A stretch of 64,000 nt of DNA from Brachycybe producta (taxonomy: Eukaryota; Arthropoda; Diplopoda; Playtdesmida; Andrognathidae): assembly GCA_036925085.1 (NCBI GenBank), contig JAUPFP010000056.1, positions 1,054,001-1,118,000 on the forward strand, read 5' to 3'. Made by a program: the position numbers and the translations under genes. The notes beneath the pieces are model-generated. The model worked only from the letters and a program-made list of their open reading frames with translations. It did not search any database and was not told the DNA's origin. This document shows positions 1 through 11,545 of the stretch, piece after piece (positions within the stretch are counted from its first letter, which is position 1; the number at the start of each line of letters is the position of its first letter).

Positions 1-252
1 CAGCTTTTTTTTCTCAAGGTCAACTATATGTTGCACCCTTCTCATCCAAGAACCCCATGATATTAAATTGGAGAGGGGAAAAGGTTAGAGAGTGTAGAGG
101 GGGAGAGAGAGAGAGAGAGAAGGGGAAAAAAGTGGGAGGGGGTGACTGAAATTGAAATGAAAGGAGTAAAAAAAGGAACAAACGACGCGTATGCGCACAA
201 TTGCCTGTGAATTTTGCTCCCGTCATTTATGACGGGTTACCCCACTAGTATT
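1..252 (-). repeat. MITE family D, right-end fragment (GGGGTAACCC ends)
   Basis: Reverse-oriented copy of the repeat whose full form is at 25298-25952. It ends at 252 with the hairpin terminus around CCCGTCATAAATGACGGG and ACTAGT. It contains a purine-rich (GA)n stretch and runs off the left edge. The open frames across it are not genes. Confidence 0.65.
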
Positions 253-420
253 TAAGTATTAACTCACTATTTTCAGATTATTAACTGAATAAATTGAATT
301 CGACATATTGTTTGTTTGTCCTTCACGGGGCTCTGTAGAACACGTTTATTATTTAAATGCATTTAAATTATCAGCTGTGTGTACTAGGTGTAAGTGTGTA
401 GCAGATCTTTTACTTGTGGA
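252..420 (+). repeat. Dispersed repeat family E fragment
   Basis: Sequence containing TTAACTGAATAAATTGAATT recurs at about 3245-3485 and 31058-31360. The three copies align over 150 or more bases. No protein is encoded. The short open frame over 308-520 is not supported. Confidence 0.55.
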
Positions 421-646
421 CGAGCGTAGGCCTACAACAGAGCTTTCTTTTGTGTGCATCAAGTTTATTTCATTTTTTTTTGCAGCAGTTATTTTATTTG
501 TGTACAGCAATATACAGTAGGTTTCAGTTTATCATTCCTGTGTTGTAGCTAGCACTATACTGTGTATAATGTATTCTGCATATCTTTTGTAAAAGCTAAG
601 AATATATTGAATGGTTCCCTTTGCAAGGAGGATCTCACATCGTTGT

Positions 647-868
647 TTAAGAGGCTAAATCAAAAGATTACTTCGAAAAATCTCCGCAAAGAGTGCTAGC
701 ATCGTTTTTCTATTGAGCCCATAGACCCAATGTTAAAGAAAAAAATTATGTTAATTTTTAAAATACACACAGTTGCGGCAATATGTTTATTTTTCATATT
801 TAAAGTTGTCCAATATTAAGTTTGCAAAGTGCAATGGGCACCTTAAACATATTCGGATCGAGTAGAAA
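647..868 (+). repeat. TTAA-foldback family, left arm fragment
   Basis: Starts at TTAA (647-650) followed by GAGGCTA and the family's conserved TTACTTCGAAAAATCTCCGC. It matches the left arm of the full element at 33663-34455 and breaks off into a fragment of MITE family F near 868. Confidence 0.7.
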
Positions 869-999
869 TTTCTAGAGGTAATGGTCTCTTTATAATAATA
901 AAAAAAAAACAATTCTGAGATTTTTTGAACAACTTCCTTTGTTGAGTTGGCATGAAATCGCTCTATAAAATACTGCAAAATGAGACCGTGAGTTATAGG

Positions 1000-2340
1000 C
1001 CCTATATGATAACAAGTGGAAAAGTATGAAAAGTAATAAATTAAGAATAATTTCAGTTGGCAAGTTTCACTTTGGCAATGTTTTTGTTCGGACTAATAAC
1101 AGTAATTGTGCTGAATCATAAACACTCACACCACGTCACACATGGGAATCTCTTATGTTGTTGCTTGTTGCAATCATGATCCAGCATTTTCCTAAATGCA
1201 GCAGGATAAACATTAATTCATGCAAACAAGGCGATAGTTTCTTATTTTTGTCAGATGCACCAGTGTACGGTGGCCGATAGGTGCAATCCCTATATACAAA
1301 AACACGACAACACCCAAACTCCCACGACAACACCCAATACTCCACGACAACTTCCAAAACTTCACACGACAACACTCAGACATCACAACATATTAAATAT
1401 TATTTGTGAATCTTTAAACTCATTTTCTCAACAAAGTGGTTTTTTGAGTTGTGCCACTGTTTCAGCCGAGGAGCGACATATTGAAATTCTTACCTCTATG
1501 GAGTGAGCTTTACACAACATAAGGGAAAAAAAAAACTAACCTAACAAAACCCCCCTATACTCGAATTTTGATGTGTTGTCACCCGTTCACATTACTTTCA
1601 TTTGAATGTACCATGGATTTAATATTTGAATTATTCCCCACATGGAAGGTTGTATTGAGTGGAATAGGAATAGGGAATACATATATTTGATTAAGGAATT
1701 CTGGAAATGTGAGGTGACAACCTTTGTCACAAAAATGGGGGGGGGGAGACTTTTTGTTTTTGGAAATTTAAAATGGAGTCGTTTGGTGACTCAGGAAAAG
1801 TCACTTCATTTTTAAGTTTTTTTACGGTTTTAATGACTTATTTTAAAATTTAAAAATCGTTTTGACAATCGTTGGGTAAGTCTTGACAATATTTTGAAAA
1901 GAAATTTCTGGAGGTAATGGTGGTCTCTTTAAGGAGAACGAAATTACTTATTTTAAAAATAGAAATTTCGTATTACACTTTTTCTAATATAAATAAAAAA
2001 AAATTATACGTATAATGCATATTCAAGAACAATGGGCGGCATAGGTACGTTTATATTTTCACCAAGGCAGTATCAGGCATCTCTGCTAGTATATTTAATA
2101 TGGGTGACATTTCAAATACAGACAGTTGCCCTAAAGATATATTCCCTAGAATCATTTACCCTACAGAGACATTCACTCCATGGCCATAGAGAGCCAGCTC
2201 AGGCCCTCGGATAGATTATCATTCTGGTGCCCCTTAACACTGAATCTCTACTGTCTGTTGTAGGCAGTTATCGTCTTCATTTTTATTCAAAATGCAATAA
2301 TAAATGTGCAATTAAAACAAAATTTTCTATTTAACATGAA
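1000..2340. other. No gene seen; MITE fragments
   Basis: Partial MITE family F (about 1560-1935, ending GGTCTCTTTAA) and a fragment of MITE family G (about 1415-1480). The open frames here, including one over a CACGACAACACCC-like low-complexity stretch at 1300-1375, have no recognisable protein features. Confidence 0.5.
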
Positions 2341-2377
2341 CAATTTTTATTTTCCAAAAAAAATTTTCAATAAGATT

Positions 2378-2932
2378 TTCAAATAAATTTTCAAATAAAT
2401 TTTCAAATAAATTTTCAAATAAATTTTCAAATAAATTTTCAAATAAATTTTCAAATAAATTTTCAAATAAATTTTCAAATAAATTTTCAAATAAATTTTC
2501 AAAAAAATTTTCAAATAAATTTTCAAATAAATTTTCAAATAAATTTTCAAATAAATTTTCAAATAAATTTTCAAATGAATTTTCAAATGAATTTTCAAAT
2601 GAATTTTCAAATGAATTTTCAAATAAATTTTCAAATAAATTTTCAAATAAATTTTCAAATAAATTTTCAAATACATTTTCAAATACATTTTCAAATAAAT
2701 TTTCAAATAAATTTTCAAATAAATTTTCAAAAAAATTTTCAAATAAATTTTCAAATAAATTTTCAAATAAATTTTCAAATAAATTTTCAAATAAATTTTC
2801 AAATAAATTTTCAAATAAATTTTCAAATGAATTTTCAAATAAATTTTCAAATAAATTTTCAAATAAATTTTCAAATACATTTTCAAATACATTTTCAAAT
2901 AAATTTTCAAAAAAATTTCAATAAATTTTCAA
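2378..2932. repeat. 12-bp minisatellite (AAATAAATTTTC)n
   Basis: About 46 near-perfect tandem copies of a 12-bp unit. Variants (AAATGAATTTTC, AAATACATTTTC, AAAAAAATTTTC) cluster in runs, which indicates local duplication of blocks. Because the unit is four codons long and lacks in-frame stops, it stays open on both strands as (KIYL)n and (NFQI)n. These are artefactual ORFs. Confidence 0.95.
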
Positions 2933-3244
2933 ATTTGTCCTGGCCCATCAGGTAAGCCTGTGCCCGGGAAAATCCCCACATCCACACCTCCTGTTTGCCA
3001 TTAAATATAATTAAAATAGAATTCTAATTTAATTCACTTTGCTCTATTTATTCTATTCAATATATCAAGATTATCAAGGCCTTTTAACTTGAGCTCTAAA
3101 ATACAAAACATTTCGAATTTAGAAGAAAAAAAAAACTTTAAAAGCCACAGTTTTATAAAAAAAAAAATATGTGGACCTCTTGTTCCTCGTTCAACCACGT
3201 TATAAACCTTACATAATTCACTTTAAAATAAGAGAACAAATAAT

Positions 3245-3485
3245 ACCTTGTACTCACACATGAGCTAAATGAAGTCAAGTTAAATGTGTTCAGGTGAATT
3301 ATACGGAATCCAGTTAAGGACATACACCCAAATAAAAATTGACTTTATTATTATTTTTAATTGAAATACTAAATCAGCATTTTGTCAACGGTTTATACAG
3401 TATATTATATTTAAGTAATTAACTATTTTCAGCTTATTAACTGAATAAATTGAATTCGACATGTGTGTACAAGGTATAAGGTTGG
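3245..3485 (+). repeat. Dispersed repeat family E
   Basis: Aligns with 31058-31360: shared stretches around ACACATGAG, GAATCCAGTTAAGGACAT, AAAAATTGACTTTATTATT and TTAACTGAATAAATTGAATT. Noncoding. Confidence 0.6.
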
Positions 3486-4077
3486 ATTTGATTTTATTAC
3501 TGTAAATGAATTACTTACCATTGTTTCCTTGTGCATTCCTTGCATTAAAACACACAAAAATGAAAAAAACGAGAAATGCAGAAAACATTGTAATTTGAAA
3601 AACGAAAATGAAAATAAAACTATTTTTTTTCCCTGATTTTTTTTTAATCTTGATATTAAAGTTTAAAAGCTGTTTGAAGTTTATAGTTTATATAGATAAC
3701 ACAGAACATATGTAATGTTTTTTTTTCTTCTCTTATTGTTGAAAGGAACGTTGAGGTTCAAGTGTTGATGGCTGTGTTTCTGTTCAATCTGTTGCAGAGT
3801 TGAAATTCGCGTGTCTCTCTATATATAGACACACACACACCGAATACGCATATACCTAAAAAAATTAAGTAGCATCTTTTCTCTCCTTTCGTCATTGGCT
3901 CATAGGCTGCCGTGACGTTGCTTCACATTTCTAACAATATTACCAATTTACAACAATTATTACTTAATTAATGATGACGTTAAAAGGGTGGAGTTTCTAC
4001 ATAGATATGAATCAAGACAAGCAAATATTGTTTTATCAGTTTTTTATCATTAAAAGTAAACTTTACCTGGGCCTAGA

Positions 4078-4143
4078 CCTATATCTCTCTCCCTCCCTCT
4101 CCCTCCCTCTCTCTCTCTCTCTCTCTCTCCCTCTCTCTTCTAT
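4078..4143 (+). repeat. CT-rich simple repeat
   Basis: (CTCTCTCC)n and (CT)n tract. It is the source of the serine/leucine-rich open frame crossing it. Confidence 0.9.
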
Positions 4144-4164
4144 TAAAACTGAAATCCTCTATTA

Positions 4165-4993
4165 GGCCTTGTTTCCACTGTGGCGAAAATTTCAACTTTT
4201 TTTGAAAATTTCAACTGGTGAAAAATAGAACGCACCTGGTCCCCCTCTTCCCCCTCCCCGCCTATTCACTATAATAGACAAAGTCCACGTGTGTTTTTAT
4301 TTTCCACCAGTTGAAATTTTCAAAAAGTTAAGATTTTCACCATGGGCGAAAATTTTCGCCATGTAAAAATTTCAACTGTTGAAAAATAACAATGTTTTCT
4401 ATGGAGAAAATGTGTTAATGCAATTTCTATTAGTTGGCTAATATAACATCACAGATAGGAGAAAAGATGTTCAATAGAGACGCCCTAAATTCCAAAAAGT
4501 ACAAATATTCACCAAAAAGAGATTGTTGAAATTGTTTCAACTTTTGTTTAAATCTTCTTTTTGGTAAATATTTGATCTTTTAGCATTTTTTTGAGTCGCC
4601 ATCTTTCTTTTCTCTTCATTTTTGGTATTTTTTTTCCATCGATTTTTCTTTAATTTCTCATCATTTCATGAAAAGAATACATTTTAATGAGTTGTAGGAT
4701 ATATTTAACTATAGTTTACAGAAAGAAAAAAAAGATTGACGAGAAACGGCAATTTATGGTTTATTTAAAGTCATACATCGAATGTGGTTTTCTCACTTCA
4801 ATTGGCCTACCATAATGAACAACCGATAATAGTAACTAGGAGGGAACCACGTTTGTTCTGTTATTACTTATTAGTGGCTGTATATATCGAATTTCTTTTC
4901 TCCTACTAATAGAAATGCATTAACACATTTTCTCCGTAGTAAACACAGTTATTTTTCAACAGTTGAAATTTTCACCCTCGTGGAAACAAGGCC
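4165..4993. mobile_element. PIF/Harbinger-like MITE with TTA target duplication
   Basis: Terminal inverted repeats of about 35 bp start GGCCTTGTTTCCAC on both ends, flanked by TTA at 4162-4164 and 4994-4996. A 3-bp TTA duplication is typical of PIF/Harbinger. Internal segments recur in inverse order, so the element is itself partly palindromic. No transposase. A partial relative is at about 31358-31690. Confidence 0.7.
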
Positions 4994-5079
4994 TTATGGT
5001 AGAAATAAAGGCAAGCTGAAGATATATGTACTAGATGTAAGTTTAAGACATCTTTGAGTCTACAGCCTAACCCCCCCAC

Positions 5080-5560
5080 CAAAAAAAAAAAACTTTGGAA
5101 TTTATTTCAAAAAAAAATTTAATGAAATGTTTGAACTTTTAAAATTCATTTTCAGTTTTTGTCAAACTTCTCAGTGCTGAGAAAACTGTTTTGCAATGGT
5201 TTGTAAAAAATTTTCTCTTTGCTCCGCGCTGATCTCATTGGTTAAAAAAAGTTTTCTTGGCGAAATACGCAGCCGCCTCTACGAAGCCCTGTTGACGACA
5301 TACGATATTTTTTTAAAATGAAGAAAAATTGGTTGATGAAAGTCATCAACAATTTTTTCTTCATTTTCAAACTGTCATATCAAGTTAGCAAGTGAACAAC
5401 ATTTTTTTTTCAAAAATTTGACAATAATTAAAAAAAAATGTCAAAAATATGAAACTTTTGTTTCATATTTTTTACATTTAAAATTGATGTCAAAAGTTTG
5501 AAGAAAAAAAATTTGTTCAATCTAGCACTCTAGATTTTTTTGTTAATGACGTCACTGAAT
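5080..5560. other. A/T-run-rich stretch with local inverted repeats
   Basis: Contains paired segments such as GAAGAAAAATTG with CAATTTTTTCTTC around 5320-5365. No protein or named repeat recognised. Confidence 0.4.
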
Positions 5561-5751
5561 GTTCATAATCGACTAATAGTTTACAAATAAACCGATAAAC
5601 ATATCAAAATCATTTGTACACTTAAAATGAAATCCAATATCTGATTACAGTGATTAGGTTTCATTGAGAGAAAAAAATACATAACCTGAAACCTAATAAA
5701 ACATCATTTCTAAAGTTATACACATTGGAAAGACTTTCATGGTGAAATGGT

Positions 5752-6151
5752 ATATTACAATTACAATTACAATTAGTACTCTGCTAGCAGCCAAATAGGC
5801 CTATGGCAGAGGGACATAAAAGTCCACATGCAGCATTAAGCATTGTCAAGCACATACACATGCACATATATAAAAAAACAAAATGAATATACAATTGCCA
5901 ATCCCACACAAAACGAAATTATCCCCATTCACCATTTCTTCCTCAGGAAGAGAGTTCCATTGTCTTTATAACTCTAGGAAGAAAAAAAGACCAATAATAT
6001 GAATCTGTCCCAGGAAAAATCTCCCTAATTTTCTTAGAGTGGTCAGCCCTGCCCATGTATACTGCTTTATGAATATCACTGGACTGTGGTTTAGGACAAC
6101 ATAACTTACAGTGCATCATAGTATTATTAAGTTGGTTCATAAGAAAATTTC
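5752..6151 (-). mobile_element. LINE family B, 3' end (reverse orientation)
   Basis: Read on the minus strand it ends in a conserved tail, TATGTCCCTCTGCCATAGG, followed by (TTGTAA)-type repeats at 5758-5775. Related 3' ends are at 45690-45810 and 48045-48150. The degenerate frame at 5943-6164 looks like the extreme C-terminus of a LINE ORF2. It is broken by the MITE at 6152-6773. Confidence 0.6.
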
Positions 6152-6773
6152 TTAAAGAGACCATTACCTCTAGAAATTTCTACTTATAATTATGATGAGA
6201 CTTACCTTTTGATTGTAAAAATGATGTTTATATTTTTAAAAGTACCTTCTTAATTTAAAAAAAAACAACTTCAAAATGAATCGGTATTTGGTAAAAACTT
6301 GCAATTTCAGATAGATGCACCACCAAACAACATGAATCGGAACTAAAGCAATAAAAAGTATACTCCTCTACTCGAAAAATATCGATATATCGATATTTAA
6401 ACCTTTTGCCTGTGTTGTCACCTCACATTACTTTTAATTCACTATTCAAATACAAGTATTTCCTATTTATTTCAAAGTACTATGGATTTAATATTGGAAT
6501 TATCCCCACCTGCCCACGTGGCTCTCGAGTTGATGTTAAAGTTGTATTGACTTTAATATGAATAGGGAATACATGTATTTGATTAAGGAATTATGGAAAT
6601 GTAATGTGAGGGTGAGATAGGGGTGAGACTTTCATTTTTAGAAATTTAAAATGGCGTTGTTTGGTTACTAATAATTTAATAAAAGTCACTTCATTTTTAA
6701 GTTTTTTATAATGGGTGAGGTGAGTCTTGACGATATTTCAACAAAAAAATCCTAGAGGTAATGGTCTCTTTAA
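6152..6773. mobile_element. MITE family F, full copy (TTAA-bounded)
   Basis: Both ends read TTAAAGAGACCATTACCTC inward, with TTAA at 6152-6155 and 6770-6773. It sits inside LINE-B sequence. Partial copies: about 868-890, 1560-1935 and 62967-63260. No transposase; the TTAA boundary would fit a piggyBac-like source. Confidence 0.7.
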
Positions 6774-6911
6774 GACAGTTCAGACAAAATATTTGTATGA
6801 TAAACTTGAATTTTTTTTTAGAAATAACTTTTAAAAATGTTTCAAAAGTTAAAAATTAGAATTATTGCATCATATTAAGTTTAAATCGATATTGTTTTAT
6901 CGCTATATCTC

Positions 6912-6995
6912 TAACGGGATATAGACATTTCCCCTAAAGACACTTGCCCTAAACCCATTTACCCTAAAGGGACATTTGCCATAACTCCATTTGTC
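6912..6995 (+). repeat. Solo arm fragment of foldback family (TTTGCCCTAAA units)
   Basis: Begins GGGATATAGACATTT and carries a few degenerate CATTTGCCCTAAAGGGA units, like the termini of the full element at 27140-27876. Confidence 0.65.
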
Positions 6996-7194
6996 TTGGA
7001 AATGTGCAGCTCTCAGTTTTCTTCAGTGGATAGACAAACTTAAAAAACTTAGTTTTGCTTATTTTAAAACTTATTAAATTAAATTAAAAAAATTGATTGA
7101 ATATAAAAAATGGTAATTTCTATTGAAAACATGGACATTTGCTGTGTTTTTTTTTAAACGAAATATTTTTGTAAATATTTCAATTCAAATCAAC

Positions 7195-7540
7195 TCAGTA
7201 CACCTACAATCAACTTAAAAGCCATGTGGCAGGGTGGGGGGGGGGGGGAATTGCTCCCGATCACAAATGATTGTCATTCAGGTAAAACAAGACATCATTG
7301 TTAAATTGAAGTCGTCATCCTAACAAAGAACTATCAACTGGAAGAAAATTCCGTAGTATAATAACATTTGGGTCTTTTAAAGTCTTTGAATGTCCGTGTC
7401 TTCCCTTACGAGGATTTGTATTTAATAAGTCATTAAGTAGGGCAATATTATCATCTGTCAGTAAACGTCTTAAAAGGGCAATGGGTTTGGTCATTTCTTC
7501 TGCCTGCTTAATGATTCCCATTTTTCCAATTTCCATATGG
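7195..7540 (-). mobile_element. LINE family A, 3' fragment (reverse orientation)
   Basis: Minus-strand frame at 7315-7536 matches, at about half its residues, the C-terminal ORF2 region seen at 14976-15070 and 17700-17930 (shared RKGRHGHSKTLK-like stretch). It ends in the family tail. A 5'-truncated, dead copy of a CR1/L2/Jockey-type non-LTR retrotransposon. Confidence 0.65.
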
Positions 7541-7663
7541 ACTTAAAAATAGAAAAATTACCAGTTGTTCACTCAATATTCTGCCTGCGGAGTGTACGGA
7601 AGAATTTTTTTATTGTAAGCCGACAGATTGTTCTGTTTCCAGCTAGTAAGACAAAATGACAAA

Positions 7664-7906
7664 GCATATCGGATCACGGCTGGAAGAGTGGCACAACTAA
7701 AAAAACACTTTTTTGGAAAAATGAGTTTTTTTTCTTCTATCTCAATATATTGTAGGGGAGCCAAATAAACCGATATTATGAATAGTTAAAACTTTTTTGT
7801 ACTTGAAAAGCGAATGGCACTTCTGTTAACTTTAAACCCCCCCCCCCCCCCAAAAAAAAGGGTGGGTTTTTTTAGTTGTGCCACTCTTCCAGCAGAGGTG
7901 CGATAT
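7664..7906. mobile_element. MITE family G, copy 1
   Basis: Ends show GAAGAGTGGCACAACTAAAA inward on both sides, with an internal AGGGGAGCCAAATAAACCGA shared with copy 2 at 53587-53855. A poly-C/poly-A run at 7839-7858. No coding potential. Confidence 0.65.
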
Positions 7907-8717
7907 ACCAATGTCACTTTTATGGCAGTTGAAAATGTTAAATTTGGTTGACTAAAGTACAAAAAAAAAAAAGAAAATTTCCAAACTTCCATACAATTTT
8001 ATTTGTTATCATTAATTAAACTATACTAAGATAAAAATCTATATGCTTGTTTTACAACACAAGTATGTCACTTGGTTCTTTTCTAATTTAGCTCGCGCAT
8101 ACGTCATTTTAATAAATATTTAGAAGAAGAAAAAAAAAAACGTCAAAGTTTGCTCAACTATAGAATTGTAGCAACATTTAATTCAGGTTAAAAACATAGA
8201 TGGGGATTCTCCATGCCCTCCAGAAAATCAACATTTTTTGGGGGGTTTTGTCTTTTCTCTCTATTTCTAATTTGTTCGCACTTTTATTATGAAATATTCT
8301 TAGTTATAAAGTACCAATGAATGAGAGATAACGTTGAGGTGTTAACATTGGGCGGCAACAGTATATGATGTACGAAACATTTTGAGTTGTGCCAATAATG
8401 CCGACCGACAGTCGGCTGGTTACGTGCAGTATTAAATGCACCATTACGAAAAAAACATATAATAAAAACACAGAGGGTTTTCCCCACTTTCTATCGTTCC
8501 AATTCATCTCTTCTTAATAAATGATTTTTGTGCCATATATATATATAACGCTGCTAAGTGATTATTATCAGCCCGGAAATCAGTTGGCTGATAATGAGAA
8601 ATTATAATTTTTTTTTTGTTTAATTTCCATTTTTGTATTCTTATATTTATTAAAATGTTTTATGAACAACTGATTTTCGAACTCTGGTTTATTTTCTATG
8701 TTCGAGAACAACTATAG

Positions 8718-9552
8718 CAGGGGCGTAGCTATAGGGACCCGCGAGACCCACAACTGTGGAAGAGGGGGGGGGGGCACAGGAGTTTCGGGGGCCCAAAAAT
8801 GAAATGAAAATGGATGTATTTTTTAAAAAAAGTAATTGAATAAATTAAGCGAGTGATTCCGAATTACTCGCTTAATTTATTCAGTAATTTTCGAAAATAA
8901 ATCGACTTTCATTTAATATTTTACTTTTAAAAACTACATACATGTTGTTGCACCAGTAAATCGTCATAGAGATCAATGGGCACGGCAACATTGACACCTC
9001 ACATATGAATTCACACATAGCCATCTAATGGCAACATTTGTAATTAATTCTAATAGAAACCTATTAGTCACACCGTGACACCTTAAGCATTTATTGGGCA
9101 TAGACATTTTTTTGGGGGTGCTATTTTGATGAACGGCGGAACGATCGGAACAACGGTACGAACATTTGGAAAAATAGTAGGCACAGTCGGAAGATTAGGT
9201 TTAGTAAAATTAAGTTGTTGCAGGGGGTCAAGGGGGCGCAGACCCCGATTTTTTTTAAGAATTATGAAATCAAATTAGTCCATTGTTCCAACTGTTCACC
9301 AATTTGTTCAATGGGAGGAACGGTAGAAATAATGGACAAATTTGATTTAAACACTTCAAAAAATGAGGGCTGTGCCCCCAGACCCCTTGTGACAAGGTTC
9401 ATTTTACCAAACCTAACGTCCCGACTGTTTCTACTGTTCCGCCGTTCATCAAAATAGCACCCCCCATTATGAGGGCTAAGTGGAGGGGGAGGTAAAGGAA
9501 GCGCAAAGTTTTAAGCGCTGGGGGGCGCAACCAAGTCATTGCTACGCCACTG
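8718..9552. mobile_element. Non-autonomous hAT element (CAGNGGCGTAGC ends)
   Basis: Starts CAGGGGCGTAGC and ends GCTACGCCACTG, the common hAT terminus. Flanks AACTATAG and CACTATAG match at 7 of 8 bases, fitting the 8-bp hAT target duplication. It contains an 18-bp hairpin (8837-8854 with 8866-8883) and a nested element at about 9113-9468. Confidence 0.7.
9113..9468. mobile_element. MITE nested in the hAT element
   Basis: Ends share GGGTGCTATTTTGATGAACG and then GCGGAAC, inverted. Related terminal fragments (GTTCCGCCGTTCATC) occur near 42866, 36375 and 57260. Its interior carries the TTGTTGCAGGGGGTC segment. Noncoding. Confidence 0.6.
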
Positions 9553-9655
9553 CACTATAGAGATAACTCGAAAGTGTGAAAGATCAGGCCCGTGTAACAT
9601 GTGGCAACTGTGGCACAGAGGCCCCTAGGTTTAGGGGCCCAGCCTGCTTTCAAAT

Positions 9656-9716
9656 AAATGGGATATAGACATTTGCCCTAAAACCATTTGCCCTAAAGGG
9701 ACATTTGCCCTAAAGT
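9656..9716 (+). repeat. Solo arm fragment of foldback family (TTTGCCCTAAA units)
   Basis: GGGATATAGACATTTGCCC followed by about three degenerate repeat units, as at 27140-27876. Confidence 0.65.
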
Positions 9717-9945
9717 TTTTTAATTTTAATTTTTATTATTTGTAATAAAAAATGGCTCTTTTTGGTTCTGTTTATCCTCGTTGGAACCTAAATATATACA
9801 TTGTTATAAAATCGTGTTGTGTTCATTGGTATGTCTCCAACACAAATATTCCTAAACCTTGTGAAATCACCTCCTCCCCCACCACTTTGCTGATGAAAAT
9901 ACTTCAAATGGTCCATAGGAGAGCAGTAAGATTTGCTTCAGGGTA
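9717..9945 (+). mobile_element. Retroelement fragment with RT C-terminal-like peptide
   Basis: 9717-9810 is the inverse copy of 48860-48962. Downstream, 9891-9943 encodes KILQMVHRRAVRFASG, the type of helix found after the reverse transcriptase domain of LINEs. No intact frame. Confidence 0.4.
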
Positions 9946-10095
9946 ATATTGCTACACTGAAAACATAACTGGAATACTTTCAGAACTATAGGTTGGCTAG
10001 TTTGTTTGTTCACACGACGGACTTCAGTATCCAATATTCAGCAATAACGTTATTGGGGTCTTTGTAATAGTATGCCAATAATGCATAACCAATCA

Positions 10096-10737
10096 CAGGA
10101 CCAGATTAACACAAATGGGGGGCCCTGTGCCAAGCTGATCCTGAGGGCCCTTAGAAGTACCAGTGCATATCGGGTACAATAAATGAACAAACAGGAATTC
10201 GATTAGGGAATTTCTATAGTTTAGTTTGGCAATAAATTTTACGAAAAAACATCAAAATATTGAATTATCCCAAATTATATATTACAAGTCAAAACTGATT
10301 TATTTGCACGGCGGGCGGAGGCATATGTGTATGGCACATGCCTTAATATGGGCTTTGTAAACAGAATATATTTGTAGGGATGTCTCTTTTTATTACCTCA
10401 GAACACGCACGTATTTGCGCCGTGCATTTCTTACTTTCATACAAGTGTTCCACTGTTGAAGACGGCCAGGTTTCACTATTTACTGTAAGTCATTGTTTAA
10501 TCTCAGACTTACTGTATGAGTTTGTAATAAAGTAGGCCTACATACAGTGTACATGTATATGATGATTTTTGCATTTCTGCTACCAAAGTAGATCTATTGC
10601 AGCCATAAACAAAAAAAACTATTTATCGAGAAAACTATATATGCAATGATGGCCCTTTTTTCACTTGCAACATGAGGCCATAAATATTTTAATCGTTTTT
10701 GCAATATTTTTGAGTCTGCGCCTATAATCTGGTCCAG
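10096..10737. mobile_element. Probable non-autonomous hAT-like element
   Basis: Ends CAGGACCAGATTA and TAATCTGGTCCAG are inverted with one mismatch. The 8-bp flanks do not match, so the target duplication is lost or the boundary is wrong. Confidence 0.45.
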
Positions 10738-11121
10738 TATGTAGTTTGTAGTACATCTAGGTTGCATTCAGTGGCATAGATAGGTTTGGTTGCATCCCCA
10801 TCGCCCTTCTGTTGCTTCAAACATTGCGACTCCAAAATGCGCCCTCCAAACCTCCTGCGTGCCCCTCTCTAGCAGTCACGGGGGGGGGGAGGGGCTACAG
10901 GTCTCGAGCTACACCTTTGGTTGCATTGGTTTTAATTGGACATATTGGAATTATAACGGGTCTTTGATGGGATGTCCAATTGGCTATACTTGTGACTACC
11001 AGTATAACCAGTAACAAACATGGTTGTCAGTAGAATCACTGGAAAACATTATCATCGGTAGTTTTACTTGCTACCAATTTAAACTAGATGATTAGCAATT
11101 ATTTTTAAATCATATAATTAA

Positions 11122-11545
11122 TAGTTGGTTCTTCTAAATAGTCCCTTTTAAAGTTTCTTAATTTTTTTTTTCAAGAATACTAAAAACCATCTTTTATTTA
11201 AAATAATTTATTAATTTTAAAATTATATAAAGAAGTGGACTGGCAAGCTTTTGCTATTACCAAATTGTAATTATATTTCTCTGCAAAAATATGTAAAAAT
11301 CTTTTTTTGGTAAGAATTATATGTTAATGTTATTCTATTTTACCCATTTTTGTAACAAAAAATGTACTTATTTTTTAATGTAGGCTCTGATGATGATTGC
11401 GAATGCAAACGAAACGTCAGCCATTTCTTTATATAGATCTAATTTTAAAATTAATAAATTGTTTTAAATAAGAGATGGTTTTTAGTATTCTTGAAAAATT
11501 TTTTTAAGAAACTTTAAAAGTGACTATTTAGAAGAACCAATAGCT
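11122..11545. mobile_element. Inverted-repeat element carrying a hammerhead-like motif
   Basis: Arms of about 105 bp (11122-11229 and 11440-11545) are near-perfect inverted copies. Between them lies GGCT-CTGATGA...GAAAC-GTC-AGCC at 11383-11422. No protein coding. Similar motifs are at 19921-19957 and, on the minus strand, 48957-48994. Whether these fold as hammerhead ribozymes, as in Penelope-like elements, is not established. Confidence 0.5.

Noticed and set aside
2347-2955. Long open frames (187 and 126 codons) on both strands
   Set aside because: Both are read-through of a 12-bp tandem repeat; (KIYL)n and (NFQI)n have no domain and no splice or start context.
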